Below the pieces are notes generated by a model, which worked only from the letters and a program-made list of their open reading frames with translations, had not been told where the DNA came from and made no database searches. From the IMG/VR virus record IMGVR_UViG_3300005663_000029, positions 1 to 64,000 of that record: a stretch of 64,000 nucleotides of DNA; one strand, 5' to 3'. This document shows positions 47,695-56,192 of this stretch, piece after piece. The stretch's first letter is position 1. Each line of letters begins with the position of its first letter. The position numbers and the translations under genes are program-made. The DNA comes from a virus.

Positions 47695-47979
47695 ATGGAA
47701 CAAGGAAATATCGTGGAAGAAACAGTCAAACCTGGAGAAGAAATAAAGCTTAACAGCGATAAGATGCTGGCCTTTATTGCTACTCTGATCTACAACTGCG
47801 TACCACCAGCTGTTGTCGATAAGGTAATCGTAAACGTAGATAATGCCGACGATACTGACGAGAATCTTCAAAAATATCTTGCTAATTTAGAGATGAATAA
47901 CCCAAACGTGTTTGAGTTCGCTAGACAAGTTACTGATAGAGCTTTATTCTCAGTTAGAAAGTCTTCCGACGTTAACTAA
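47695..47979 (+). CDS. Unknown protein
   Basis: A 94-aa acidic helical product behind TGGAGAATGTATA. Not recognised. Confidence 0.55.
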   Translation: MEQGNIVEETVKPGEEIKLNSDKMLAFIATLIYNCVPPAVVDKVIVNVDNADDTDENLQKYLANLEMNNPNVFEFARQVTDRALFSVRKSSDVN

Positions 47980-47989
47980 GGAGTCTAAT

Positions 47990-48244
47990 ATGTCTGTACA
48001 GCAAGTCGATACTGTTCTTGGTCAAACCCCTTCTTTTATTGCTACTACAAAGAAACGTTTCAACTCAAATCCTGAAACCTGGGATGTGTTTAAAAATAAT
48101 CAGATGGTTAGAGGATTTATCGTCGAGCTAGACGTTACAGACCCATCATTCCCATTCATAGTAAAAGCAAAAGGCCCACTAGCAAAACCAACAGCTAAAT
48201 TTAAAACGAAGCAAGAAGCGGCTAGTCATGCCGCTAACTCATAA
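47990..48244 (+). CDS. Unknown 84-aa protein
   Basis: Start ATG 47990 behind AAGGAGTCTAAT; the longer frame from 47912 lacks a ribosome site. The product is a small beta-rich domain with a Lys-rich end (KPTAKFKTKQEAASHAAN). Confidence 0.6.
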   Translation: MSVQQVDTVLGQTPSFIATTKKRFNSNPETWDVFKNNQMVRGFIVELDVTDPSFPFIVKAKGPLAKPTAKFKTKQEAASHAANS

Positions 48245-48256
48245 GGAGAAATATAC

Positions 48257-48730
48257 ATGTCAGTTCTCAGAAAAATATCACTACAAGAAGTTGTAAGTAG
48301 CGGAATGCTACAAGAGATCAACAGGCTTGCAGCCCACGCTATGGGTACCGAGATAGCCCTTACACGCAACGAGAAGGGTGAGTTAATCTTTTTAGGGTTT
48401 ATCGACTACCGACATACCCCAGAAGGTAAAATATACGACAACCCTGAAGAATTAAACTTTGAGATGGCTGAGGCTATCGCTGAAGACTCTCAGAAAAGAA
48501 TGTCTGCTAGAGAAGCTAAATATGGTTGGCCAATACAACCGATCCCCGAACCGGCCGCTAAACATGAAGCAGTTGTTCTAGAAGCAGATGCACCACAGGA
48601 GATCACTGAAACAGCTTCAGGAGAAGAAGAGATTATACAGGAAGTTCCTTTAGGTGCAGCTGGTATGATGGGCCAAAAACCAGTATCAGACACTAAACTT
48701 AATAAGCGGGTCAAAACTGTAGATAAGTAG
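48257..48730 (+). CDS. Unknown protein with Ala/Glu-rich C-terminus
   Basis: A 157-aa product: helical N-terminal half (LQEVVSSGMLQEINRLAAHA) and an Ala/Glu/Pro linker ending in a short basic tail. A terminator follows its TAG stop. Confidence 0.6.
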   Translation: MSVLRKISLQEVVSSGMLQEINRLAAHAMGTEIALTRNEKGELIFLGFIDYRHTPEGKIYDNPEELNFEMAEAIAEDSQKRMSAREAKYGWPIQPIPEPAAKHEAVVLEADAPQEITETASGEEEIIQEVPLGAAGMMGQKPVSDTKLNKRVKTVDK

Positions 48731-48775
48731 TCCTCATCGAGAACGGGTGCGGTCCTTGAACCGCAAAATATTCCA

Positions 48776-48804
48776 ACGGGGGTCGTCAATGCCCCCGTTT
48801 TTTT
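48776..48804 (+). terminator. Intrinsic terminator
   Basis: ACGGGGG/CCCCCGT hairpin followed by TTTTTT. Confidence 0.9.
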
Positions 48805-48816
48805 AAAGGAAATCTT

Positions 48817-49200
48817 ATGTCTGACAGAAGGCAGTTGCGTATTAAAGCGGCGCTATCTACTTACAATCGTATAGAGGCAGACTCTGTATCTGAATTACAT
48901 CCTATACTCTGGTTCAACCCTAAAACTGCTGTATTTCATTACGGGATCAGTATGAAGAAGACCCCTGAAGTAGGTAAGACCTTTAAAGGTAAAACAATAG
49001 CTGAAGCTATACATAAAAGCGTACAGGGGAGAGCAGACTTAAATAACAAAAAAGTTGCATGTCCAAATTGTGCTACTAAAGGTAAACTGTATATAGGAGT
49101 CGGAGAAGAGAGAGTTTACAAAACTAAGAATAAAACTCGAAATATAGTTCGACTAAACACAAAAACCCTTAAATGGTCTTGCATCAAATGTGGAGGATAA
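48817..49200 (+). CDS. Protein with C-terminal zinc ribbon
   Basis: The 127-aa product ends in a zinc ribbon (CPNC at about residue 84 and CIKC at 122). The N-terminal 80 residues are an unknown alpha/beta domain. ATG follows AAAGGAAATCTT just after a terminator, so a promoter must lie in or before that hairpin. Confidence 0.6.
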   Translation: MSDRRQLRIKAALSTYNRIEADSVSELHPILWFNPKTAVFHYGISMKKTPEVGKTFKGKTIAEAIHKSVQGRADLNNKKVACPNCATKGKLYIGVGEERVYKTKNKTRNIVRLNTKTLKWSCIKCGG

Positions 49201-49201
49201 C

Positions 49202-49369
49202 ATGGCTGTAAAACTTGCTTTAGCGTTCTTACTTGGAGCTACTACCTATAGTATATGGGTATTGCTACAGAAGAAAATCCAGTACTGGCGTAGGTTACAC
49301 GAGCGAGCGATGCAGATACCTAAAACACTGAACCGAGTAAGACGAGACATAACAAAGGCTGTTCAATGA
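49202..49369 (+). CDS. 55-aa membrane-anchored basic protein
   Basis: ATG 49202. Residues about 4-22 are a membrane helix (KLALAFLLGATTYSIWVLLQ) followed by an Arg/Lys-rich cytoplasmic helix. ATGA overlap with the next gene. Confidence 0.55.
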   Translation: MAVKLALAFLLGATTYSIWVLLQKKIQYWRRLHERAMQIPKTLNRVRRDITKAVQ

Positions 49370-49590
49370 AGTATCTACTTCGGACCTCGTTTGTAGGTGG
49401 ATTCGTCTTTACCGTGAGTCTGTATACCTTCATACAAGACTGGATGGGCTTAGAGGCTTTTGTACAGTTCGCTAAAGACAACTGGGAATATATGTCGCCT
49501 GGATGGGGTTTTTTAGGAATGTTTGTTGGGCTGTGTATACACTCTATAGCCTGTAAATTGTCTGAAACTACTCCGTCAGAATCTCTTTGA
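49366..49590 (+). CDS. Two-helix membrane protein
   Basis: A 74-aa product with hydrophobic segments near residues 8-26 and 47-64. Coupled to the gene before it; its end overlaps the convergent gene by 23 bases. The pair looks like a membrane module of unknown use. Confidence 0.55.
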   Translation: MKYLLRTSFVGGFVFTVSLYTFIQDWMGLEAFVQFAKDNWEYMSPGWGFLGMFVGLCIHSIACKLSETTPSESL

Positions 49591-50374
49591 TCTTCTGTAT
49601 CTTAGTTTTCGGCTTGAGGTATTTGCCTAACTGACTTACAGGAGTATTACCTATCTCTACGAGCTTCTTAATAGCTTTTTTGTTTACTACATCTTCAGCT
49701 ATACCTTTAACAGGCCTCGTAAAAGCATAACCCAATGCTCTACCTGTAGCTCCACCCTTACCTTGTGGGATGTATTGAGCAGCCTCTAATACACTAGCAG
49801 GCATCCTCTTCTTGATAAACTCATTAGATGTAATTAACTTTGCAATTTTATCTGGAGCTATCGCTTTAGGTATATAACGAGAAGCTGCTCCTGCTTTATG
49901 TGCCCACTTCAATCCTTTGACTAGATCTGGAGTTAAAAAGGTTCCAGCTATATGGCCAGCAAAAGTTGATTCAGTTTTAACCATCTTGATTGGGTTTTTA
50001 ATGTTGCCTGTAAGAATACCTGGAATCTTAATAACCTTTCCTAAAGGCATACCTTCTCTACCAGCTCGGTAAGCTATACCCCCCAAACCAGCGTGCATCT
50101 TTCTGATCAATTTAAAGTTAGAACCGTACCGCTGAAACGCATTGGTGGCCCATAAAGCACTGTGAGTATAGGCATAAGCTTTAGCAGCAGCTGCAGTAGC
50201 TGTTAGTGCTGCAATAGCTTCTGGACCCATATTTGCCACTGTCGACAAGAGTTCAGCAGCTATAGAGGCTTCTTTGTCTAAACCTCTATCCCGTATAACA
50301 GAAAGTTCGTCCCTAAAGGACTGAGCACGCACTAGTTCTAACGCATACTCCTCCACATTTTTTTGGCTATCCAT
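49568..50374 (-). CDS. Basic Ala/Gly-rich protein, possibly virion-associated
   Basis: A 268-aa basic product with hydrophobic Ala-rich helices at about residues 38-75 (TVANMGPEAIAALTATAAAA). Lone gene on the minus strand. The composition resembles injected virion proteins, but no domain is recognised. Confidence 0.55.
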   Translation of the reverse strand: MDSQKNVEEYALELVRAQSFRDELSVIRDRGLDKEASIAAELLSTVANMGPEAIAALTATAAAAKAYAYTHSALWATNAFQRYGSNFKLIRKMHAGLGGIAYRAGREGMPLGKVIKIPGILTGNIKNPIKMVKTESTFAGHIAGTFLTPDLVKGLKWAHKAGAASRYIPKAIAPDKIAKLITSNEFIKKRMPASVLEAAQYIPQGKGGATGRALGYAFTRPVKGIAEDVVNKKAIKKLVEIGNTPVSQLGKYLKPKTKIQKIKEILTE

Positions 50375-50414
50375 TGAAATATAAAACTAACATAGAGTAG
50401 TCTGCACTTCAATA

Positions 50415-50443
50415 CCGAAATACCCTGTGTTAAAGTGGTATAA
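50415..50443 (+). promoter_or_regulatory. Promoter with 17-base spacing
   Basis: CCGAAA (50415-50420) and GTATAA (50438-50443) are 17 bases apart; the -10 is followed by GATTAATAGAG. It drives the gene at 50491. Confidence 0.5.
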
Positions 50444-50490
50444 GATTAATAGAGACAAAAGAACAGCTCTTTAGAAAGGAGTAAACTCAA

Positions 50491-50772
50491 ATGAAAGTCA
50501 CGCATCACGGTAAAAAGAGGATGCGTCAACGTATAGGAACCTACTCAGAAAACCTGCTGAGAAAGGTATTAGAACAAGGAAAAAGTGTGAAAGATCTGAA
50601 AGGAAGGCTCAAAAGATATATAGAAGATCGAATGAGAGACTCTAGTGGTGAACCAAAGAAAGTTCTACTCTATGGACACCAGATCTATGTATTTACCGAG
50701 CAAGCAGATGTATTCATCACTACTTATTCACTACCCAGCCCTTTAAGGAGATACGCTGACGCACAAAGATAG
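50491..50772 (+). CDS. Small basic protein, DUF4258-like
   Basis: A 93-aa product beginning VTHHGKKRMRQRIGTYSEN, a pattern (H...R..QR) seen in DUF4258-like and toxin-related small proteins, followed by KVLLYGHQIYVFTE. A terminator follows (50794-50828), so this is a single-gene unit. Not proved to be a toxin; no antitoxin is adjacent. Confidence 0.55.
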   Translation: MKVTHHGKKRMRQRIGTYSENLLRKVLEQGKSVKDLKGRLKRYIEDRMRDSSGEPKKVLLYGHQIYVFTEQADVFITTYSLPSPLRRYADAQR

Positions 50773-50793
50773 TGAACTACTATGCGTAGTTTG

Positions 50794-50828
50794 AAAGAAA
50801 GACACCTCTAGTAGGTGTCTTTCTTTTT
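50794..50828 (+). terminator. Intrinsic terminator
   Basis: AAAGAAAGACACCT and AGGTGTCTTTCTTT pair around five bases and end in TTTTT. Confidence 0.9.
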
Positions 50829-50831
50829 GCC

Positions 50832-50860
50832 CTGAAATAACAAGCACTTACGTGGTATAA
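50832..50860 (+). promoter_or_regulatory. Promoter with 17-base spacing
   Basis: CTGAAA (50832-50837) and GTATAA (50855-50860), then GAATAGTGAAGGCAAAAAC, the same downstream box as the promoters at 34188 and 51281. Confidence 0.6.
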
Positions 50861-50901
50861 GAATAGTGAAGGCAAAAACACTCATTCTAAGGAGACTAAC
50901 A

Positions 50902-51138
50902 ATGAAACTAATGACAGGCCTAGAAGTACTCAGCAGTGTGGTTAAGGACGCGGATACGGTCAAATTAATGATTAGGGAAACTAGAAATTCGTCTGAGACC
51001 ATTATACACGCTGTAGTCGAAGACGTCGAAAGAGAATTCAAAGCAGTGTGCGACAAAGTAGCGAATAACAAATTCTCCGTCTTTATAGATGGAGTCAAGC
51101 AATTCACAATAAACGGCGTCGCATACTTAGACAGTTAG
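50902..51138 (+). CDS. Unknown 78-aa protein
   Basis: Start 50902 behind AAGGAGACTAACA. Alpha/beta, no motif. Stop TAG, next gene ten bases on. Confidence 0.55.
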   Translation: MKLMTGLEVLSSVVKDADTVKLMIRETRNSSETIIHAVVEDVEREFKAVCDKVANNKFSVFIDGVKQFTINGVAYLDS

Positions 51139-51147
51139 GAGACCATC

Positions 51148-51264
51148 GTGGAAATCTTACTAGCAGCGTGTTTCGAAGTACTGGTATTTATGGCGGCGGC
51201 GGTCGTGTACTGGTGCTATCTACGTGTCTGGCCTCGCCTACGGGCGTGGGTCAAAAGGGAGTAA
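51148..51264 (+). CDS. 38-aa one-helix membrane peptide
   Basis: GTG 51148 behind AGGAGACCATC. Residues about 3-24 are a membrane helix (VLVFMAAAVVYWCYLRVW), then Arg/Lys. Unknown. Confidence 0.5.
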   Translation: MEILLAACFEVLVFMAAAVVYWCYLRVWPRLRAWVKRE

Positions 51265-51280
51265 AATCCCTTAGCTATTA

Positions 51281-51309
51281 GTGAAATAATCGGCTAATTA
51301 GTGCCATAA
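51281..51309 (+). promoter_or_regulatory. Promoter, repeated copy B
   Basis: GTGAAA (51281-51286) and CCATAA (51304-51309) with 17 bases between. Shares ATAAGATTTATGAAGGCAAA with 34211 onward; see 34188. Confidence 0.6.
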
Positions 51310-51363
51310 GATTTATGAAGGCAAAAACTACAACCCACATCCTTTTACTAGGAGGAGATTATT

Positions 51364-51627
51364 ATGAGTAGAAAAGCACACTTGAATGACACTAAGGCAA
51401 GTGAACGAGTCGATTTTGGTGAAGTCTCTGTGTCCTTTCACGAGGAGTTAACGGAAGACGAAAAGCAAACTAAAATATTAAAATCGGAAGTGTCCGAACG
51501 GCGTCGCCACAACCGTGAAATAGAAACTATTGAGCGGGAAGAGCGTGCTGCAAATCGTGAAGCCATCGTTGATGTTACCAAAGATATCATCGGCGCATTC
51601 GTAGGAGCAGGAAGACGTGAGTACTAG
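51364..51627 (+). CDS. Unknown charged protein
   Basis: An 87-aa product behind AGGAGGAGATT. The middle is a highly charged helix (SERRRHNREIETIEREERAA). Single gene after a repeated promoter; possibly abundant early protein. Confidence 0.6.
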   Translation: MSRKAHLNDTKASERVDFGEVSVSFHEELTEDEKQTKILKSEVSERRRHNREIETIEREERAANREAIVDVTKDIIGAFVGAGRREY

Positions 51628-51687
51628 AATAAGTACTCACGTAACACAAACAAGGGGGAACACCCCTTTAGCCATCGAGGAGCAAGC

Positions 51688-51939
51688 ATGAGAGACCTAT
51701 ACGAGGAATTAACACCAGGCATGGATATATTGAATTTTAATGTTTCTGACGTAATCGATGCTATGAAGTCTCTAGCCGAAAGAGGCTTTACACCAAATCA
51801 AATCATACTCACTAAAAAGGTATTAAATGACAACCCTCAACTTAAAGGTGGGAAGTTTTTAGGCCGTGACGTAATTGAAGGCGGTACATGTAAAGTCGCA
51901 GACGGCGAGATTTCTGTCGACATAGAATGGACAGGCTGA
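51688..51939 (+). CDS. Unknown acidic protein
   Basis: An 83-aa alpha/beta product. It overlaps the next gene as TGATGA. A GGGGG/CCCC hairpin with TTTAGC lies just upstream (51650-51672). Confidence 0.55.
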   Translation: MRDLYEELTPGMDILNFNVSDVIDAMKSLAERGFTPNQIILTKKVLNDNPQLKGGKFLGRDVIEGGTCKVADGEISVDIEWTG

Positions 51940-53051
51940 TGAAACATCAAGTAAAGCTTACTCACTTCGAGAAGATGAGTCGATCTACTACTGCAAAGGC
52001 ATCGATGAAATTGATGGATAGAGCTGCCAAAGAATGTGGTAAGAAATTTCCTACATTTACCGATGTTTTAAATACAAAAGCTGTAGGAGAACTCACTGGG
52101 AGAATGTTTAACCTCTATGGATTATCTGAAGAGGACGAGGTATCTTATGATGCGGCATCTATTGTAGCCTCTCTACATATTATGTATCAAATGTGGGGTT
52201 TACAGAAAGCCGGTAAAGGTATCTTCCATATACTACCTGAAATGGCTGACAGACTGCTATATACTAAACTCAATAAGGTGCCTACAGAGTCAATAAAGAC
52301 ACCCTTCGAATTCTTCTATATATCAGCTCCACCTATTATGCAGATATGGAACCAACTATCTGGTGAACACAACTTAACTGGTATCTATGTGTGTTTACCA
52401 CCAGATCAGCCCAAAGAAGATAGAAGGATGTATATCTGTGGAGTTGGTGAAGAAAAGAGCGCTAGAAAAATCGTAGAGCTAGCTGGGGGCACTATAAGAG
52501 ATGAAGTCATAGACGACGCTGTAACTTGGTTCTATATCGTACTAAACAAGCCTACAGCAGACGAGTGCTTAAAAGCTTTTCTAGCGAAGTACAAGAACGA
52601 AGCAAATAATATCATGGGTCCGAATTATGAGCGGACCAAAGAAATGTTCAGGTTCGTCTTGAATACGTGCCTGTACCTAACCTCTAAAACTCCAGACATG
52701 ATGAAGGTCTTTAATGACGAAGTAGAGATTAGAAAGAAGTTGAAACGGGCTAAAAGCTCCGGGAAGCGTAAAAAGCTTGAGAGAAAGCTTCACAACGTAA
52801 GACCTTCTTACATCATAGTAGGACCTAAAACAGAGGAAGAGGTTAATAAACCTTCTGAAAAAACTGGTATAAAGATTACAGTCCAAACTCGTGTTCGAGG
52901 TCATGGCCGATGGCAAGCTTGTGGCATTAGATGGTCACAACACAAACTGATTTGGATCGAACCCCATACCAGAGGTAGATACCTACGAGAGTCTAAAAAA
53001 CAGTACGTTATAAAAGTTAAACCTACTGAAGAGGAGGTATCAAGAGAATGA
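51939..53051 (+). CDS. Protein with C-terminal VRGHxRxQ...WIEP module
   Basis: About 370 aa (start 51939 in the TGATGA overlap, or 51927). The N-terminal about 260 residues are an unknown alpha-rich domain. Residues about 255-285 are very basic. The C-terminus has RVRGHGRWQACG and KLIWIEPHTRGRY, a module that recurs at the C-termini of phage and plasmid proteins of uncertain role. DNA binding is possible. Confidence 0.6.
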   Translation: MKHQVKLTHFEKMSRSTTAKASMKLMDRAAKECGKKFPTFTDVLNTKAVGELTGRMFNLYGLSEEDEVSYDAASIVASLHIMYQMWGLQKAGKGIFHILPEMADRLLYTKLNKVPTESIKTPFEFFYISAPPIMQIWNQLSGEHNLTGIYVCLPPDQPKEDRRMYICGVGEEKSARKIVELAGGTIRDEVIDDAVTWFYIVLNKPTADECLKAFLAKYKNEANNIMGPNYERTKEMFRFVLNTCLYLTSKTPDMMKVFNDEVEIRKKLKRAKSSGKRKKLERKLHNVRPSYIIVGPKTEEEVNKPSEKTGIKITVQTRVRGHGRWQACGIRWSQHKLIWIEPHTRGRYLRESKKQYVIKVKPTEEEVSRE

Positions 53052-53503
53052 TTAAATCGAGTGATCTTAAAAAAGTAAAAACTGAACTCAGAAAAGAACT
53101 TATACAGATTAAGAAAGAAGGTATGTTTGATGGAGATACCCCAGTAATCTTAACCTGGGTGTATATAGAGGTAATAGTCGCATCTGTAGCCTCAGTAAGT
53201 AATCAATGTATGCTTTGTGGTCAAGATAAAGAAGGTAGGGGAACAGTGAGTCTTTTATACCACAAGGAGGGGAAGGGCGCTAATGAAGTACGAGACAAGA
53301 TTACAGAGGCTTTGGTTCTTTACTCCATATGTTATAGCTGTAGGGATATAGAACAACAATTTATGGAAAAAGATTCAGAAGAATATTCGCCTCTAGTAAA
53401 AGCAGTAAAACAATTAGATAAGGAAGGAAAGATTCTACATTGGGGTGATTTTTTAGACCCTATAAGTGGTATAGGAAGTAGCAAAACATTAAGGAGTTAT
53501 TGA
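53048..53503 (+). CDS. Zinc-binding-like protein
   Basis: A 151-aa product with CMLCG (about residue 57) and CYSC (about 98) as a probable zinc site. It overlaps both neighbours by one to four bases. Confidence 0.6.
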   Translation: MIKSSDLKKVKTELRKELIQIKKEGMFDGDTPVILTWVYIEVIVASVASVSNQCMLCGQDKEGRGTVSLLYHKEGKGANEVRDKITEALVLYSICYSCRDIEQQFMEKDSEEYSPLVKAVKQLDKEGKILHWGDFLDPISGIGSSKTLRSY

Positions 53504-53667
53504 TGCCTAAACATTTCGAAAAGCTACTCACTAGAAACGTAGGTGCGTCTCTATTCGAGAAGGTAGATTCAGGTGAGTGGTATGGTAGGTACACTGCCGC
53601 AGACGAACAGTGTCTGATGGATGAACTAGATTTATGTATGACATGGGTGATGGTTACGCAAATGTGA
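53503..53667 (+). CDS. 54-aa protein, maybe frameshifted with the next frame
   Basis: ATG 53503 overlaps the previous TGA. The product ends LDLCMTWVMVTQM. The next frame (53634) would continue it naturally as ELDLYDMGDGYANVKI, so the two may be one gene with a frameshift near 53632. Confidence 0.45.
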   Translation: MPKHFEKLLTRNVGASLFEKVDSGEWYGRYTAADEQCLMDELDLCMTWVMVTQM

Positions 53668-53804
53668 AGATAGATATACCTCTAGGTATAAGTCCTACAA
53701 AAAGAACTACTCTGTCTTCTAAAACTAAGGAATTCAAAGGTAAATGTTTGATGATCCTAAACACAGAACACAACACTAAATCAGAAGAGGGTAAGAAAAC
53801 TTAG
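53634..53804 (+). CDS. 56-aa frame, maybe 3' half of the previous gene
   Basis: ATG 53634 has no ribosome site of its own and overlaps the previous frame by 34 bases. MYDMGDGYANVKIDIPLGIS is protein-like; the tail is Lys/Thr-rich. Stop TAG. Confidence 0.4.
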   Translation: MYDMGDGYANVKIDIPLGISPTKRTTLSSKTKEFKGKCLMILNTEHNTKSEEGKKT

Positions 53805-53815
53805 ACCAAAAACAG

Positions 53816-53821
53816 TTATAA
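53816..53821 (+). promoter_or_regulatory. Candidate -10 box
   Basis: TTATAAGGTGTGTAGGAGG lies 22 bases before ATG 53843; recurrent motif. The ribosome site follows so closely that the leader would be very short. Confidence 0.45.
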
Positions 53822-53842
53822 GGTGTGTAGGAGGTTTTTATT

Positions 53843-54361
53843 ATGAAAACACAACAAGAGATAGTTGATCGTATCAACAAAATTAAAGAAGACTCCTTTT
53901 TAGGATTTGAACTGGATGTGTTATTACCTTACTTAGATTGGGATAACGCTAAAGCCTTCTTAAAAGAGGATGCTTCAGAACAAAACTGGAAAGATTACCC
54001 ACTACCCTTAGACGGTGTTGAAGCTGAAGCTAAGACTTATATGGAAGACTATGGCAAAAGAAAAGCAAAAAACCACCGAAGCCTTTCCGCCAGCCGTACT
54101 ATAGAAAAGATGACAGAGTGGATGTGGTTATTAGGTAAAGATGATCTCGTCTATAAGATAAAAAACAAAGAGATCTCTTACCAGAATTATGGTGCTCCTA
54201 TTCTAAAGGCGATCTGTGAAAAGATGGGTTGGGACTTCCCTACTAAAGGTAAACTTTGGCGTATGTCTCAAGGCCTTAAATGTACAACTGATGAGGTACG
54301 TAAGAAACAGATGATAGAGTTTAAATGTACTATGGAAGATCTGGAGTGTGGTTGTGGATAA
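53843..54361 (+). CDS. Unknown phage protein
   Basis: A 172-aa product, helical, with a WKDYPLPLDGVEAEAKTYME segment, and a Cys-rich end (CTMEDLECGCG). The layout LAISLYQNYGAPILKAICE-like (residues about 114-135) is seen in conserved phage proteins of unknown role. Followed by a chain of overlapping small genes. Confidence 0.6.
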   Translation: MKTQQEIVDRINKIKEDSFLGFELDVLLPYLDWDNAKAFLKEDASEQNWKDYPLPLDGVEAEAKTYMEDYGKRKAKNHRSLSASRTIEKMTEWMWLLGKDDLVYKIKNKEISYQNYGAPILKAICEKMGWDFPTKGKLWRMSQGLKCTTDEVRKKQMIEFKCTMEDLECGCG

Positions 54362-54623
54362 ATCTATTGGGTACTACAAAACAGAGTTTACAGTCGAAGA
54401 TGCTGCTCAAATCTTACCTATTATCCAGTATATAACAAAAGTATACAATTGGTATCGTCGTAGTAAGGCACGTTATTATAACTGGCTCCTACGTAGGCAG
54501 GCTGATTACCGTGAATGTACTGGAGACGGTACGTGTGTACACTGTCATATACTTAGTGCATCTGAGTCTGAGTTTGGTCCTGGCGTGTACTTCCTTATGC
54601 GTAGGAAGGGCCAGCTGCTGTAA
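54348..54623 (+). CDS. Unknown basic protein, GTG start
   Basis: A 91-aa product with an aromatic/basic centre (YNWYRRSKARYYNWLLRR) and CVHC. Overlaps the genes before and after. Confidence 0.55.
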   Translation: MVVDKSIGYYKTEFTVEDAAQILPIIQYITKVYNWYRRSKARYYNWLLRRQADYRECTGDGTCVHCHILSASESEFGPGVYFLMRRKGQLL

Positions 54624-54895
54624 TGCGAAAAAGATTCCTAGGACGCTTATTCGATAAATTAGATAAGCTGTTAGATGAAGGTAACTGTGAACTTTGTGGT
54701 AAGAAGTTGGATAATAGCGACTTTACCAGTAAGAAGATTATTCTTAACTTTAGGCCTGTCTATATGGGAGAGGGTAAAGGCCCCTCATATACTATGTGTG
54801 CTACCTGTGAGCAGAAGATGTGGGAAGCTGCCTATGAATGGTGTGAATTAAGAAGACTAAAAACAATCGAACGAACGAAGGAGTTGGGACTATAA
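54623..54895 (+). CDS. Zinc-finger-like protein
   Basis: A 90-aa product with CELCG and CATC, plus a CELR near the end. TAATG overlap with both neighbours. Probably binds zinc; role unknown. Confidence 0.55.
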   Translation: MRKRFLGRLFDKLDKLLDEGNCELCGKKLDNSDFTSKKIILNFRPVYMGEGKGPSYTMCATCEQKMWEAAYEWCELRRLKTIERTKELGL

Positions 54896-55236
54896 TGGAT
54901 AACGATAAATGGTGTACTTGTCCTTTGAAACTAGGTTTCATTTGTCCTAGCTGCAACAATAAACCATGGAAAAGGAACTCCCCTATGTCTGAAGAAAAAG
55001 AAAAGAAACCACGAGTAGTTAGAGTAGAAGCCTGGGCAGCAACATCAGAGATGTGGAGTATAATCGGCATAGCTATATTTATACTAGCCTGTGCTCATAG
55101 CTGCGTGTATTGCTTTGGTCCACTTGGGACAGAAGCAGAAGATAACGCTAAGGCTTTAAGAGAGACTTGTGCAGAGATACAAGATCCGATGCAGAGAGCT
55201 GAATGTCTTAAACCTTTGTTTAGGGAGAATAGGTAA
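54895..55236 (+). CDS. Zinc-site plus membrane-helix protein
   Basis: A 113-aa product. CTC and CPSC (residues about 8-21) form an N-terminal metal site; residues about 51-70 are a membrane helix (WSIIGIAIFILACAHSCVYC); the C-terminus has two more Cys. It may be a membrane-tethered factor. Confidence 0.55.
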   Translation: MDNDKWCTCPLKLGFICPSCNNKPWKRNSPMSEEKEKKPRVVRVEAWAATSEMWSIIGIAIFILACAHSCVYCFGPLGTEAEDNAKALRETCAEIQDPMQRAECLKPLFRENR

Positions 55237-55538
55237 TGGAATTTTTTCAAACGGTAATAGGTAAGAGATTCTATGAAGGCACTGCTCCTAAAATAGCTAA
55301 TGCGTTAGAGCGGATCGCTACTGCACTTGAAAGAGGTAGAGTCGACGATAAAGAAGCAGCAAACCCTATATCTAATATTTTAGCTAATATTCACGGAGAT
55401 GGTGGTCACCATGAATCTGAATACGGAACAACTGAATCTCTTAAACAAGCTGCCGAGTTGTTAAAGTCTGGCGAAATACTAGTAGTCACCGAAGAATATT
55501 TACAAGGAGAAAGAGATGCCGAACCAAGACGAAAATAG
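55236..55538 (+). CDS. Unknown protein
   Basis: A 100-aa helical product with a GDGGHHESEYG segment. TAATG overlap with the gene before it. Stop TAG, overlapping the next start. Confidence 0.55.
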   Translation: MEFFQTVIGKRFYEGTAPKIANALERIATALERGRVDDKEAANPISNILANIHGDGGHHESEYGTTESLKQAAELLKSGEILVVTEEYLQGERDAEPRRK

Positions 55539-55632
55539 CCAACGAGCTGATTTTTGGGATATGATCTTTATACTGTCTGTGGTGTCTGGGGTAGTAGGTT
55601 TTGTATTCTTGCTCCTGTCGCTTTTCGAATAA
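55516..55632 (+). CDS. 38-aa one-helix membrane peptide
   Basis: ATG 55516 behind AAGGAGAAAGAG. C-terminal membrane helix (FILSVVSGVVGFVFLLLS). TAATG overlap with the following gene. Confidence 0.5.
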   Translation: MPNQDENSQRADFWDMIFILSVVSGVVGFVFLLLSLFE

Positions 55633-56132
55633 TGTATGTCACTCCGTGTATAGGTAGTGGATTCTGTTGTAAAAAAGCTCCTTGTGAAGCGTCTCTACGT
55701 GCTTACGGTAACCATACCAGATGTCCTGGATTAGCCTGGGATGAGAGTCAAACCAAGTACGTGTGTAGGTTAATGCAGCTCCCAGGCAAACTAGGAGAGA
55801 ATTACCGTAAAGAGCTGTATGCCGGTGAAGGTTGTTGCGCTAATATAGGTAACACACACCGTAAGGACATCGCTGAGGGCCGTAGACCACCTGAGATAGA
55901 TTACGACGATATAGAACGTAAGTTCCCTCCTCTATCTAAAGAACTGCAGATGTTCGCTGCTGTGTTAGGAAGACAGTTCTTATCAGGAGATGCTATGTAT
56001 TTAACTCTTTGTGATCTCGAACATCAACTAGCTAAAGAATTCTCTAAAGAGTACGCTGAATATGTTATAAGGGAGTTAGAACACTTCTACAAACAACAAC
56101 GCTCTAGCTTTCAAGAGGGATTTATGGGTTAA
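55632..56132 (+). CDS. YkgJ-like Cys-rich protein
   Basis: The start at 55632 gives 166 aa opening MYVTPCIGSGFCCKKAPCEA, the Cys cluster of the YkgJ-type superfamily; further CP and CR and CC pairs follow. One of three such proteins here (42295, 62354). A terminator follows. Confidence 0.65.
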   Translation: MYVTPCIGSGFCCKKAPCEASLRAYGNHTRCPGLAWDESQTKYVCRLMQLPGKLGENYRKELYAGEGCCANIGNTHRKDIAEGRRPPEIDYDDIERKFPPLSKELQMFAAVLGRQFLSGDAMYLTLCDLEHQLAKEFSKEYAEYVIRELEHFYKQQRSSFQEGFMG

Positions 56133-56192
56133 TACAGATTAACGTCCAGCGGCAGGTGACGTAGGTCCCATAATACCTGAACAACAGCCGCC

